A DNA stretch of 64,000 nt from Eukaryota sp. TZLM1-RC. Taxonomy: Eukaryota; Metamonada: BaSk clade. Made by a program: the position numbers and the translations under genes. Below, in pieces: positions 39,834 through 51,500 of this stretch. How positions within the stretch are numbered: position 1 is the first letter of the stretch; each line of letters begins with the position of its first letter. The notes under the pieces are model-generated. The model was given only the letters and a program-made list of their open reading frames with translations, ran no database searches and had not been told where the DNA came from. Where the stretch lies: contig JAUPSS010000004.1 in assembly GCA_040285825.1 (NCBI GenBank), positions 6,207,658 through 6,271,657 on the forward strand, in the 5' to 3' direction.

Positions 39834-41897
39834 ATGTCTTCCAGCGTATCTAATGTCGATGGAACGGCACTTATAGAAGACGATCCATACCTTAAACCTT
39901 ATATTGACGATTTCCGGAGAAGACATTCAAAATTTGTTGATACACTTACCCTCTTTGACAACACAGAAGGCGGAATCGAACAGATCTCTCTTGGTTACAA
40001 TTCCTTCGGTCTACACAAGACAGAAGATGCTATAACGTACTTTGAATGGGCACCTGAAGCTCAAGCCGTAAGCCTGATCGGCGATTTCAATGATTGGAAC
40101 AGAGAAAGCCATCCTTGTAGCCGAGATGAGTTTGGCCGATGGTCACTGACTATCCCCGATGTTAATGGTGAACCTGTCATCCCGCACAATACTAAGGTGA
40201 GAGCGGCACTGAAGACGAAGAACGGAGAATGGGTTGACAGAGTGCCCGCTTGGATTACTTACGCTGTACAAGCTCCTGGCATGACCATGTTTAATGGAGT
40301 TTTCTGGAACCCCCCTGCTGAAGAAAGGTACAAGATACGCTTCCCAAAACCCCAGAAACCCCTGAAAGGAGGCCTCCGCATTTATGAAGCTCACGTTGGC
40401 ATGGCGACGGAAGAGTACAGAGTAGGTACATACCGTGAGTTTGCTGATAACATACTTCCTCATATTGCTCGCTATGGCTACAATGCTGTCCAGCTGATGG
40501 CCGTTGCTGAACATGCTTATTATGCCTCCTTTGGATATCATGTTACTTCTTTTTTCGCTCCTGCTTCTCGGTCTGGAACCCCCGAAGACTTTAAATACCT
40601 AGTGGACAAGGCTCACGAACTGGGACTGCTGATTCTCTTAGATATCATTCATTCTCATGCTGCTCCCAATGTCCTAGACGGTCTTAACATGTTTGACGGT
40701 ACTGATTCTTGCTACTTTCACTCCGGAGCAAGGGGAAGGCATGAACTTTGGGGCTCCCGGCTATTCGATTATCAACGTCACGAAGTTTTAAGGTTTTTGC
40801 TATCAAACGCCAGATATTGGATTGATGTCTATAAGGTTGATGGTTTTAGATTTGATGGGGTTACCTCCATGCTGTATCACCACCACGGTATAGGAACTGG
40901 CTTCTCTGGTGATTACGCTGATTACTTTGGGGTTCACGTGGACGAAGATGCAATCACCTATCTTAAATTAGTAAACCATTTACTCCATTCCCTTTACCCT
41001 GACGTTATCACAATAGCTGAGGATGTCTCTGGTATGCCTGGATTATGTAGGTCTGTTGAGGACGGGGGAGTTGGTTTCGACTATCGTTTAGCGATGGCTA
41101 TTCCGGATATGTGGATTGCCCTGCTTAAAGAAATGCCAGACGAACATTGGAATATGGGAAAAATTGTATTCACTCTAACAAACAGACGTTATAAGGAACG
41201 AACAATTTCCTACGCTGAATCTCATGATCAGGCTATTGTTGGTGATAAAACCATTGCATTTTGGTTAATGGATGCTGACATGTACTCCCACATGTCCATT
41301 CTTACTGCTTCTACTGACCGAATCAGCCGAGGTCTTGCTCTCCACAAGATGATTAGGCTTCTATCCCAATCACTAGGTGGTGAAGGATACCTTACTTTTA
41401 TGGGAAATGAATTTGGTCACCCTGAATGGATTGACTTCCCTCGGGAAGGTAATAATGGATCATTCCAATACTGTCGTCGCCAATGGTCACTTGTGAAGGA
41501 TCCTTTACTACGATATCAGCATTTGGGTAACTTTGACGCTGATATGAATAGAATTGCGGGGGAACGAGAGTGGATTGAAGGTAACCAATACGTTTTGCTT
41601 GCCCACGAGGAAGATAAGGTCATTGTTTATGAAAAAGTTCATAATAACAAACTCACCATTTTTGCTTACAACTTCCACCCTGTGAGGTCTTTTGAAGGTT
41701 ACCCTGTCCCCGTCAGAACAGCCGGTAGGTATCGTTTGGTTTTTCACTCAGATAGGGACGAATATGGTGGTTATTCTCGACTTAAAGAAGGTTTTGTTCA
41801 TTTCACCGAAAACACTCCTGTTTTTGGTCATGAAACAATATTTAGGGCCTATTTACCCTGTAGATGTGCATTGGTTTTTGAATTATTAGGTGAATAA
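39834..41897 (+). CDS. 1,4-alpha-glucan (glycogen) branching enzyme
   Basis: GH13 enzyme that makes alpha-1,6 branches in glycogen or starch. From the ATG at 39834 the protein has 687 residues; an upstream reading to 39759 begins only with TTG. An alternative first exon at 39730-39742 with a 35-nt GTAAG...AG intron would give MRKLVDRILNS instead. The CBM48 domain is near the N-terminus (YFEWAPEAQAVSLIGDFNDW). The catalytic barrel has VDGFRFDGVTSM (nucleophile Asp), TIAEDVSGMPG (acid Glu), YAESHDQAIVGDKT (His-Asp) and TFMGNEFGHPEW. These are the eukaryotic GBE1/SBE signatures, so cytosolic storage polysaccharide is expected. Base composition is richer in GC than the surroundings. AATAAA occurs at 41913. 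Convergent with the 5-phosphatase. Confidence 0.95.
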   Translation: MSSSVSNVDGTALIEDDPYLKPYIDDFRRRHSKFVDTLTLFDNTEGGIEQISLGYNSFGLHKTEDAITYFEWAPEAQAVSLIGDFNDWNRESHPCSRDEFGRWSLTIPDVNGEPVIPHNTKVRAALKTKNGEWVDRVPAWITYAVQAPGMTMFNGVFWNPPAEERYKIRFPKPQKPLKGGLRIYEAHVGMATEEYRVGTYREFADNILPHIARYGYNAVQLMAVAEHAYYASFGYHVTSFFAPASRSGTPEDFKYLVDKAHELGLLILLDIIHSHAAPNVLDGLNMFDGTDSCYFHSGARGRHELWGSRLFDYQRHEVLRFLLSNARYWIDVYKVDGFRFDGVTSMLYHHHGIGTGFSGDYADYFGVHVDEDAITYLKLVNHLLHSLYPDVITIAEDVSGMPGLCRSVEDGGVGFDYRLAMAIPDMWIALLKEMPDEHWNMGKIVFTLTNRRYKERTISYAESHDQAIVGDKTIAFWLMDADMYSHMSILTASTDRISRGLALHKMIRLLSQSLGGEGYLTFMGNEFGHPEWIDFPREGNNGSFQYCRRQWSLVKDPLLRYQHLGNFDADMNRIAGEREWIEGNQYVLLAHEEDKVIVYEKVHNNKLTIFAYNFHPVRSFEGYPVPVRTAGRYRLVFHSDRDEYGGYSRLKEGFVHFTENTPVFGHETIFRAYLPCRCALVFELLGE

Positions 41898-41967
41898 TTA
41901 TAGTTTTTGACAGAATAAAAAGGTTTTGAAAATTTTTATTATATATTTATTTTACTATATTTTCTAT

Positions 41968-42894
41968 TTACAAAATGCAACATTTCTTTGGTTCAGGTAA
42001 TTGTACCTCACATCCCATAACTAACTTTACTTCAAATACAGCATACACGGGCTTGTGATCAGAACAATTAACAAAATGAAGAGAACCATAATCCTGACAT
42101 TGAATGAATGAATTGCAACCTTTATATAAAATTCTATCCGTGAATGCAGGACACCGCTGTTTTTTCGAAGTATCAAATTCATTGCCAAGAAAATTATACT
42201 TGTAGGTGGGAGCAAAATTGATAGCAGCTTCATTAAAGGTATTAATAAAATTAAGAAAAATTTTGCCTTTTAAACAATTGAGTAATAAATTATTATTCAT
42301 GATTCGGTTTAATTGATCATTTTCCAGTAAAACTTGAATTTCGTCCTTGCTAATAACTTTATTGGCCAAACTTCTGCAAAGCCCATGAATTCTAAAATTC
42401 AAATCCCCAGCAGCAACGACAGTTCTTTCTCCAGGATGTAGGGGACATGACTTAGAAGAAGGTGCAGAAAGACAATTGAAAAAGGATGAACATCGTTGAG
42501 TGAGGACAGCAGGTGACTCACCGTGAACCAGATGCAGGCAGGAGAAAAGAAAAGGACAGCCTGAAATGCATAGTGATATTGAGACTGAGCCCTTATTTGG
42601 TAACTTTATAGGACCTTCTGCGTGTTTAGATGTGGATATACATGAGATTTGGGATCGTAAACAGTTTCTGGCTAACAAAGTCAAACCGATAGAGGCCATG
42701 AAGACTGAAGAAACAACAAAAAAGTCAGAAAGAGGTTCCATTAATTGGATAGCAGAGTGATGAGATTTAGCTGATTCTTGGCTAGCTAAGACGACTAGGG
42801 AAGAAAGTTCAACACATTGTGGTAAACAAAATGAGTCATTGAGAGAATTGTTAGCCATATTGAACGTAAGAACAAAAAACTTGAGTCCTTGCAT
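41968..42894 (-). CDS. inositol polyphosphate 5-phosphatase with CaaX box
   Basis: A 308-residue enzyme from ATG 42892-42894 that removes the 5-phosphate from inositol phosphates or phosphoinositides. Motifs in order: VLTFNMANNS, VLASQES (metal Glu), FLFSCLHLVHGE, VAAGDLNFRIHG, PAFTDRILYKG and CSDHKPVYAVFEV. The last two are diagnostic of the family. The protein ends KKCCIL, a CaaX-type motif whose Leu favours geranylgeranylation, so membrane attachment is likely, as in type I and INPP5E enzymes. Length is shorter than INPP5A (about 412). Confidence 0.9.
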   Translation of the reverse strand: MQGLKFFVLTFNMANNSLNDSFCLPQCVELSSLVVLASQESAKSHHSAIQLMEPLSDFFVVSSVFMASIGLTLLARNCLRSQISCISTSKHAEGPIKLPNKGSVSISLCISGCPFLFSCLHLVHGESPAVLTQRCSSFFNCLSAPSSKSCPLHPGERTVVAAGDLNFRIHGLCRSLANKVISKDEIQVLLENDQLNRIMNNNLLLNCLKGKIFLNFINTFNEAAINFAPTYKYNFLGNEFDTSKKQRCPAFTDRILYKGCNSFIQCQDYGSLHFVNCSDHKPVYAVFEVKLVMGCEVQLPEPKKCCIL

Positions 42895-45119
42895 CAATGG
42901 GCATTGTTTGATGAGCGTATGCTTCAGTTTTAGGGAGGAGATATGGAAAAATCCAAAAATGCTACAGATTCACTGTAGCGTATGAAGGTCTATCACCAAC
43001 ACTATCCTCTACAAAATAATCTACAATTGCATTGATGTTGATACATGCTAACTTGTTACAATTCCACACCTTATCTTTTCTATCACATTCTTCTCTACAA
43101 ATTTCAGATCGACATCTTAACAAATACTGACATTTCACAGTAGGGCACTTCTCTCTCATCCATGGCCTAGGATTCTCAACATCAAGAAATACATTTATTG
43201 GGTTATAACAAGTTTAACACTTTGAAGATGTGTTTCTCTCATCGACTAAACATACTGTGTAACCATTTCTCTTAAAGAAATTTCTCCATCCAACTCCTCT
43301 ACTTCATCGATGATGCTTTAAATTCTTTCTCTTATTGCCATTGTCACCAGACATTAGGATAGTGTCTTCTTGCTTCCATTGCTTTTCAGCCATTTTTTTC
43401 AATAACTTAGCCTGTGTTTTCTGATGATGGACATATCTTTGCATTTTTTGAATGCTCCATATCATTAAACAGTAGTAATCAAATGTAAATGTCATGTTTG
43501 TCAGCTTGGAAGCAACATAAGAATAGAAAATATTATAAATAAAAGATTTTGATGATTCTTTTGATAATGTAGCTTTTTGTTTCTTCCACTGTGATTCCAT
43601 TGTGTAAAATGTATTCATTCTTTTTCAATTTTCTGAATTTTTGGTGAACTCTCGATACCCTTGACCACTCCAATTCTGTCAATCTCAGCCATTCATATTG
43701 TTTGTCTCTTTTCAGTTGGTCTTTTGCATTAAGTTTGAATCTTTTTTGACTACAAAAATAAAGTAAATCACTTTTACCAGGGTCAATATCTTTATGTTTT
43801 GATGATAGAAATTCAACATCCAAATCATTCAGATAGCTTTCAGTGGTTGCAAACTTTGCACTATCAGGCTTGAATGACATGCCAATACAATCCTCTCTTG
43901 CTAGCTCAATACAGGCTGCAAAACCATCAGTTTTGATGGTGTTGTTAAATTTGTAGCCTTTTTTAGTAAATGGTTTATTAAATTCAAAAAATATGACCAA
44001 AATAAATTTTGTTCTTCTGGACTCATTTGATGAATGTCAGCTATTGAATTCCACTCCAAATTTTTTTTCTTGTCATTAATTTCATCATTTGTAAAAAAAG
44101 AACGCCAAATACCCCATAGTCCTTGGCTATCAACTTTAAAAAGTCCAGGTATTTCATTTCGAACAATTGGAATGGCATTAAATGTTTTTCCCTCTGTTTC
44201 TTCTATAAAATTCTTAATTTTAATAGCTGATTTGATAAATGATTGGGGATGCTTTTGTACAATGGAAATTAATGATTTAACTTCAATAGCCGGCTCCTCA
44301 TTTGTTGAATTTTTTACTACAATAGATACAGGAAAAACTGATTTCACCTAATTCTCATCTTTCAATAACTTACAAATTTTGGAATGAGTACTGTCTGAAA
44401 TAACAAAATTTGCTGATTGATTCAAACAATTTTCATTGTCTTTGTTCAAGGTTTCATCATCGGAAAGTTTAATGAAATTATCATTTTGATCATCGGTAGT
44501 CGGAAAATTGTTACGATTCGTCTGTAGAAATAGTTTCTTGACTTGACGTAACCTCCAACGAAAAACAGACTTTTCTCTTTGGGTCATCTCTTCTTCAACT
44601 TTTATTTTCTCAATATATAGATTAATAAATTTTTCAATATATTGAGCCTACCTCTTTTGTATATTAACTTCTAAATTAGATTTAATGGTTTCTGCGATGG
44701 AAGCCCTCAATCTAGTACAATGATTAATGGGAAAAAGAGGAATAACACCATTATTTTCCATTAATTGCTTATTATTATTTTCAACGAAATTTTTCAAGTC
44801 CTCGTTAATTACAGCAGATCTTCCTTCATTGAGTTTAATATTGTGTTTAGTGGCAGAAATTCTACTGAGCAACATTTGAATGTGTTCTACATCTTTTCGA
44901 GCTATAACAGGAAAATCTTGGCCATTTTCAGTTAAATGTAGAAGAAATAATTTGAGACAATATGACGTGTTCATTCTCAATCTGTGAACCATTTGAGCAT
45001 AAAAATTCAACAAAAGTTCCAATTTCTCTATGCTTGACAATAGATTTCAATGTGGTTTTGTGAGTAACAAAAGTTGGTCGAACCACCTTGTTTGATTGAA
45101 ACAGTAGAAACAATTTTAC

Positions 45120-45830
45120 AGCAAGAACACTATTTTTGAAAGAATAGTTAATTGTATCTTGAGGTTTACTTCTAAAACAATCAATTGGTAAAAGGTTTTT
45201 AAATGTATCATGAAGATACCCTTTAGATTCATTTAACAGGAACAAACTAAGAGACCTCAAGGACCTATTCGACTTTGATGTAATAAATTTTTTTTGCATA
45301 GAAAAATGAGTCACAGATAGTTAAACCATTGAAACTAGAGGAAACCTTCTGCCAAAAAAGTGATAAAAATGACTGAGTATCGTCTCTTTCCATTAATTCA
45401 GGAAAAGAAATTCCATAGGTTCCAACCTGTTGCTTAATATTGGAACATCAAATTTTTTAATATTAAAACCCGTCAAAACATCAGGTTTGTGATCAATTAA
45501 TAATTGAACAAAAATAATAACAGTTCTTCCTCCGTATCCAAAAAATTAATATTTCTACAATGATCAGGAAATTACAATGTCCCTTCAGGGTTTTTTGCAC
45601 ATGAAGCAATAAAAGTTTCTTGCATATAAAATTCTTCTTTTTCAAATAGCCCAAAAAACTCCAGATATTATGAAAACTTCTTGGGTATTGACCCATTGTA
45701 ATTGTTCTTCATCGCTCAATTTTTTCAGGTCGTCAGCCTCTTTTTTCTTCATCTCATTCATCTGTTGATTAATTTTTTAGCTGGAATTTCATTTGTTGAT
45801 TTCGTTTCAATATCAAAGGCAAGAACTGAC
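45120..45830 (-). pseudogene. polB-type exonuclease domain, three Exo motifs
   Basis: ExoI SVLAFDIETKS (FDIET at 45800-45817), ExoII VLTGFNIKKFDVPIL (45441-45470) and ExoIII YSFKNSVLAVKLF (45129-45146). The third has Asn in place of the metal-binding Asp, as in the other element. Between II and III lies NRSLRSLSLFLLNESKGYLHDTF, matching the HGLNNLACKMINEKKIKLHQEF block of the copy at 36.8 kb. At least two frame changes. Confidence 0.68.
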
Positions 45831-46399
45831 CTTGGAGATTCAGCAGCTTTCATTTCAGTAATACTGGTTATTTTTATTATGGGTTTTTATTATTATTTTT
45901 GCATTTTTGTGTTTTTTTTGTTTTTCCTATTGGCCTTGCACTTTTTCGGTTGAACCTCAATTTTTCTGGTCATTACATCATTTCGGGGTATAGCTGAGGT
46001 ATTTGAAATTGCACCATCTGTTGAATTTTTTTCAATAGTTTCTCAGCTGACTGTGAAGCCCTTTGAGTAAAATGAAGATTAAGTTTATGTCGTTTTGTCT
46101 CACAAATAGATTTGACGGTAAACTTTTGATAAACTTCTTGAATACTGCATTTTGTTCTTCATTTATTGATACAGAAGTTGAATCAACGCTAGGTGAATGA
46201 CTACTTTTATGTATAGTTTTGGGATCTGCTGACTGGACTGAGTAGAAGGTTCTTGTAGAAGGTACCATTTTCGAAGGAGGGGTTGATTTCACTGTTGACT
46301 TTCTCTTTTTGAGCCGACTATCGTTGCTGATTGTGTTATTGAACTGAGTTGGATATTAATTATTATTGCATTATATATATTTCTTCTTAGTTCTGTAGC

Positions 46400-46985
46400 A
46401 CTTACACTGACATTGATTTCGGGCCCTGACACAAACAAGGACAAATATGTCTTCATATCAATAGATGAAAGAAATTCTGAATATAGTGCAACACGTATAA
46501 GCCACAATCATTGGGGGTTTGTCGTTCTCCTACGCCCTTTTTAAAAGATCGAATGTCATGAATTGTCATAATGTTATTTTCTAAGTATTTCAGACAAAAC
46601 AGACGCTTTAATAATTTGAACAGAATAATCCATCTGAGGGTCCAAAAAGATGCATTCTTTCAGCTCTACATTAATAATTGCTGATCTTCAGTGTAATTCA
46701 TTACAGGCTTGTTGATCTAGTGCATCATTCAATGGTATGATAATGAAGCTACTTTCTGAAATATTTTTTCAATCAAATGCCCATAAGAATTGGAAATGAT
46801 CAGTGATTTCATACTTGCAGGAATTATGTAAACAACAGTGGTATCCAATTAAATATAATCATTCGATAGTTGTTCAGTCCAAAAATCCATTACAGCATCA
46901 GTAATCCATGTTCCTGGCCTAAGACTGTCCAAATCAACAGAATAGATGTTTACAGGACGAGGGTTTGATTCACGTCTCCATCTAT
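46400..46985 (-). pseudogene. Ulp1-like (C48) protease remnant
   Basis: In the minus frame: DLDSLRPGTWITDAVMDFW (N-terminal Ulp1 element), FIIIPLND, ELH followed by a TGA where Trp is expected, IFLDPQ (catalytic Asp) and PNDCGLYVLHYI (catalytic Cys) after a frameshift. All catalytic residues can be located, but the reading is interrupted several times. Confidence 0.6.
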
Positions 46986-46989
46986 TCTT

Positions 46990-48030
46990 AAATCAACATA
47001 AAAAGGTTGATTGACAGTAAATCATCGTTAACTATAGTTTTGTTTAATTCAAAATGACCATCAGCAGCATTACCAACAAGAACAGTGTCTAAATCAATAA
47101 AATAATTAGTAGAAAAAACTGAAACATCAAAATCAACAATATATTTAACAAGGTAATAAGAAATGAATTGTTCATACCAACTAGAGTTTGGGATAAATGA
47201 CCAATAAGTGAAAAATCACACAAAGTAACCTCTGCATTATCAACAGTAAATGGGAGACCAGTAAATAAAAAAAAACAAACAAAACTTCATCGAATTTCGT
47301 CACCGTAATCAACTGCAAACAGCCAAAAACTGAATTAGAGAAAATAACGCAGTCGGTTAGGTATTTATAAACAAAGACTCTGATTAAAGAAAATTGCTCT
47401 TGATATTCGGTATAGACTTGACACTTTTCTTTTTGTCTTTTTTTTAATTTTTCTTCTTCTTTTTGTTGGTTATTAGTACCCCTACTAAAAACCATCACCA
47501 CACACCATATATTAACAACCCTTATCAAGTCATCAATTGTAATAGTAGAATCAATAGATTCAAAAACTGGTCTTACACAAAGAATAATAATTTCAGACTC
47601 TTTCAAATCAATAGTAGAAAAATCAGTTATCTACAAGGGATCATTGTCAATAGTAACTTTAACATTTAAACTTTCAACTTTAGAGTCTCTCTTTACATCA
47701 AAAATTACAGCAACATTAGTAAAGGTATAATATGCATTGTTAATACCAACAAGAGTTTGGGACAAATGACCAATAAGTGAGGAATCAGACAAAATAACCT
47801 TTGAATTATCAACAGTAAATAAGGGAATGGTAAATGAACAAATTACAGTGGTAATGGGGGTGGTGAAAGTAGTGGTGGTGGAAAGAAGAGCATGAAGAAA
47901 AATCAACATGAGAAGCGATCGACAAAGCATTGGAAAAAATGGGTGACATTCTTCTCAGTGATACGATATTTGTTTGTATTTCTTTTTGGTCGTTCAAAAA
48001 CTCTTCTGTGTCAAACCTACTGTGCAGCAT
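46990..48030 (-). pseudogene. broken surface-protein gene with signal peptide and internal duplication
   Basis: Starts at an ATG near 47928-47930 with a signal peptide (MLCRSLLMLIFLHALL). Then come beta-strand-rich units such as FTVDNSKVILSDSSLIGHLSQTLVG. An almost identical unit recurs in another frame near 47161-47252. A Lys/Glu-rich insert and several stops interrupt it, and the Ulp1/Fanzor element begins directly after. The style (Asn/Ser-rich repeated strands) is like the middle part of the giant protein at 58905. Confidence 0.5.
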
Positions 48031-48562
48031 TTATTTCCAATGACTATCACAGCATCCCCTTATGAAGCTCTCTGTCCTATTCTATTTGTCATTATCATGA
48101 AGTCAACAAGAAGAATACTACACTCACGTTTACAAAAGAAGGAGGATACGGAAAAGTGCCCATGCCATCCATGACATTTTCATTATTATATTGTTATTTT
48201 GATATTTACTTGTTCATTCAAAACTTGACAGTAAGTTTGAGGGACCACTGCAAGCATTACTTCAATGTAAATCATCAATAAAGTAGACGTAAAGCTACAA
48301 TTTACGAAATAATTTTCAACAAGATTTTCCTTTCAACCAACATTTTTGAATTCAGTATGAGCTTACCACAAAAGACATAAGATCGGTGTTGTGTCTGTTT
48401 TTAACTTACGGTAGTTATGTGTTTTGCGAAAAAAATAACTATTATTGTTGCCAATAATCTCAATAAGTCAAGGTGTTTGTCTTTGAGTTGAATTTAACAT
48501 TCATCCATTCAAAATATTATTTATAATTCCAAAAAATCTATACAAAAAACAACCGAAATATG
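48031..48562. other. intergenic, no gene seen
   Basis: Spacer between the broken surface-protein gene and the 3' end of the RING protein. No motif recognised. Confidence 0.4.
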
Positions 48563-51500
48563 CTAAGAAATTATACACTGATGACTACCACCCCCCGTTG
48601 AATCTGGTGAAGAACTTCCCGGTGAAGATTTGATCAATTCAAAACTATAAAGCCTATACTCCCGACCCTCTACCTGTACCAAAACAACATCATGATCTAC
48701 AGAGATAACTTCAGCAGGGTTTGCCTTCAATATCTCAACTAGCTCGTGATCCATGCCAAATAAAGAGAAATTATGGTTTGGTCTAATACGGACCCAGTCC
48801 CCAACTCTAAATGAAGGAGGAATCAATTGGAGCTCAGAATTGAGAAACCTGACAGGAGAATCCACACCAGCAAAACGACAAACGACAGTCTGAGGGGTGC
48901 TTTCATCTGCAGCTTCTACAATACCAGGTAATGAAGGTACAATGCCTTGCCAGTCGAAATGTGGATTATGTACTTCTGGACGGATCCTAACAAGATCACC
49001 AACAGCAAAGGTCCATGGGACAACTTCAAGTTCAGCACAAAGAGCTGCCCAATTACGATGATTCTCAAAGTCAACCTTACATTTAGCTTCTTCTACCCTT
49101 GTCACTATTCCTATAGAAGAATGAGTAACGTTGCCCCATCTAAAACGAGGATTGCTAATATCTGGTTTGACTCTGACCAAATCTCCAATTCCAAGTTTAG
49201 CACTGCTGGTGTGGACTACTGATTCAGCGGTTTCCGCTTCACTTTCGGATACCTTTTCTAATTCCTCAAGCTTAGCATGCCACCCTTTGTGCTGAGGAAA
49301 ATCGACACGACACTCACTACTTTCAATGTTAACAGAGACAAGCTTGCCTATATCACCAGGTCTAACGTTGCCCCATTGGAACGTAGGTTGAGAAACTGAG
49401 CTCTTTACCTTGACATGATCACCAACTCTGGGAAGAAGACCTCGTTCACCAGCTGGTATGGCTTCAGAATCAGGAACAATAGGGACAGGACCAGTGGGTT
49501 CAGGGGGTGGAGCATCAACTAATTCCATTTCTTCGAGAGCTGCCCGCCATCTAGATTGGGTCGGAAAGTCAACAAAAGCAGTGCCATCATCCTCAATGGT
49601 TCTAATTGTTCCAACATCACCTCGCTTAACAGAACCCCATCTGTACCTTGGAGTTTCAATATCATCCTTGACTTTTACACGTTGGCCGACATGGAACCCG
49701 ACAGCATAGGGTTGTGATGGTTCCATCATTGTGGGTTCAGTTCCTTCTTCACGGACAATCAAAAGATCATCCATTAAAACTAGAAAACCTTCAGCAGAAG
49801 GAAAGTCGACGACACAATTTTGACCGCTGACGTCAACAATTGACCCTATTTCTGATCTATTAGGAGGATTTCCAAAGGCCAGCTCTACATCTGGTTTAAT
49901 GGCAACTTTTGAACCCACTCTGAGAATACCATCTCTGCCAGAATCACCTTCAGCAAGCTCGAGATCAGGAGCATAGCCAGCCCAATTACGATGATTTTCA
50001 AAATCTATTCTCAAAAAGTTACCATCAACCCTCTTAACAGTCCCGATATCAGAATGACTGACGTTACCAAACTTGTATTTTGGTTCAGATACAGAGGGCT
50101 TGACACGAACCCGATCTCCTACTCTAAAGGCATGTGGAGCAAGTTCAACTTCAAGATTCGTGGATCTAAAATCTGGGTGATTAGGAAAGTCAATTAGCAA
50201 ATCTCCGCATTCAAGAACTCGTTTGATGACTCCAACTTCGGTACGTCTAGCTCTACCATAGCCATAAGAAGGATTGACACAGTCCAAAGCTAACTGAACT
50301 CGAGAACCAAGCTTAAATCGAGGAGGAATACGTTCAAAAAGGACGGAAGGGGCTTTAAACCTGTTGGGTCCAAGATTGAAGTTGATAAATGCATCATCTC
50401 TTTCTAATTCAACAACTCTGCCAATCAAATCAGTACCAGAAAGATCAGAAAACACAGGAAGATGACGTGACGATTCCTTGATTTTGACCACATTTCCGAC
50501 CCTCAAAGCTGACTTGGCATGTTCCATATCTGGTGCCCAAGCGTGCCAGTTCCGTTGAGAAGGAAAATCTACCCGTAGCTCCATTCCGTCTCTTTTAACC
50601 ACCACACCAACTTCGTTTTGACTAATATTACCCCACCCATAACGAACTGATTCCAAGCCAGATTTGACTCTAACCAAGTCCCCAATGTTGAAAATAGTGG
50701 TGGCACTAGCTACATCACCAGCTGCAAGAGTGACTTCAATTCCCATATCATCGTCATCAATTGTAACAGAATCATTACCGCTAGCTGCAAACTTAACCAA
50801 AACAGTTTCGCCGTTAGGATCTAAGGACTTTACTACCCCAGTTTTAGAAGAATCAATACCTTCTGGTAACTCGTGCAAAGGTTTAATAATATCGGTACGA
50901 AGACTTACTCTGCTGTTCTCCGACAACAAAGGTGGTAGCAATTGAAGGTCATAACTAACCCCGTGCCATCGCTTATGGGAAGGGAAATCAATATAGACAG
51001 AATCACCAAAATCTCGACGTTGAACTTCTATTATTGACCCTACTTCTGAGCGATGTAACCTTCCCCATTTGTACAATGGTTCTTGAACGTCGTCACGGAC
51101 CTTGACTCTGTCTTGAACTTCCAACCGACGAGGAACCATCATTAGCTGGCGAGAGTCAAGCTTGTGAATACCATTTTCAGCAAAGTCTACAATTACAGCA
51201 AACGCTTCAGGAATTCCAACGACTTCTGTTGACTCTGAAGGAATATTAGCAACTGAACCAAATCTAGAAGATCGAACGACCCCAATCATTTCACTAGTGA
51301 GGTTTCTCCAACCACCAATCAAATCAGTAACAACAGGTCTAATTCTACATAGGTCAAAGGGGTGTAACTTAGGGGGATGAAGGACAAGGTCTGAGAAGGG
51401 TAGTTTGGCTTCATTCTGAGCAGGAAAGTTACAAATGGCTTGGGGCTCTGGTCTGTGCTCAGGTTCAATTCCAACTACCAAGCCTGAATCTCCCGGCACC

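Larger units (their letters stand above)
42962..46985 (-). mobile_element. Ulp1 - exonuclease - Fanzor element, family 4
   Basis: A 4-kb minus-strand block of decayed coding sequence with three enzymatic parts in order: Ulp1-like protease (about 46985-46400), polB-type exonuclease (about 45830-45120) and Fanzor (about 45060-42962). Fanzor motifs: RLRMNTSYCLKLFLLHL N-terminal helix, NTIKTDGFAACIELARED, RuvC-I DIDPGKSDLLYF, RuvC-II ILMSGDNGNK, GVGWRNFFKRNGY, CLVDERNTSSKC, zinc ribbon CQYLLRCRSEIC, and RuvC-III WNCNKLACIN (43035-43064) with Asn for Asp. Multiple stops and frameshifts. Adjacent to, and possibly inserted into, the broken surface-protein gene at 46990-48030. No terminal inverted repeats found by eye. 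Confidence 0.75.
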
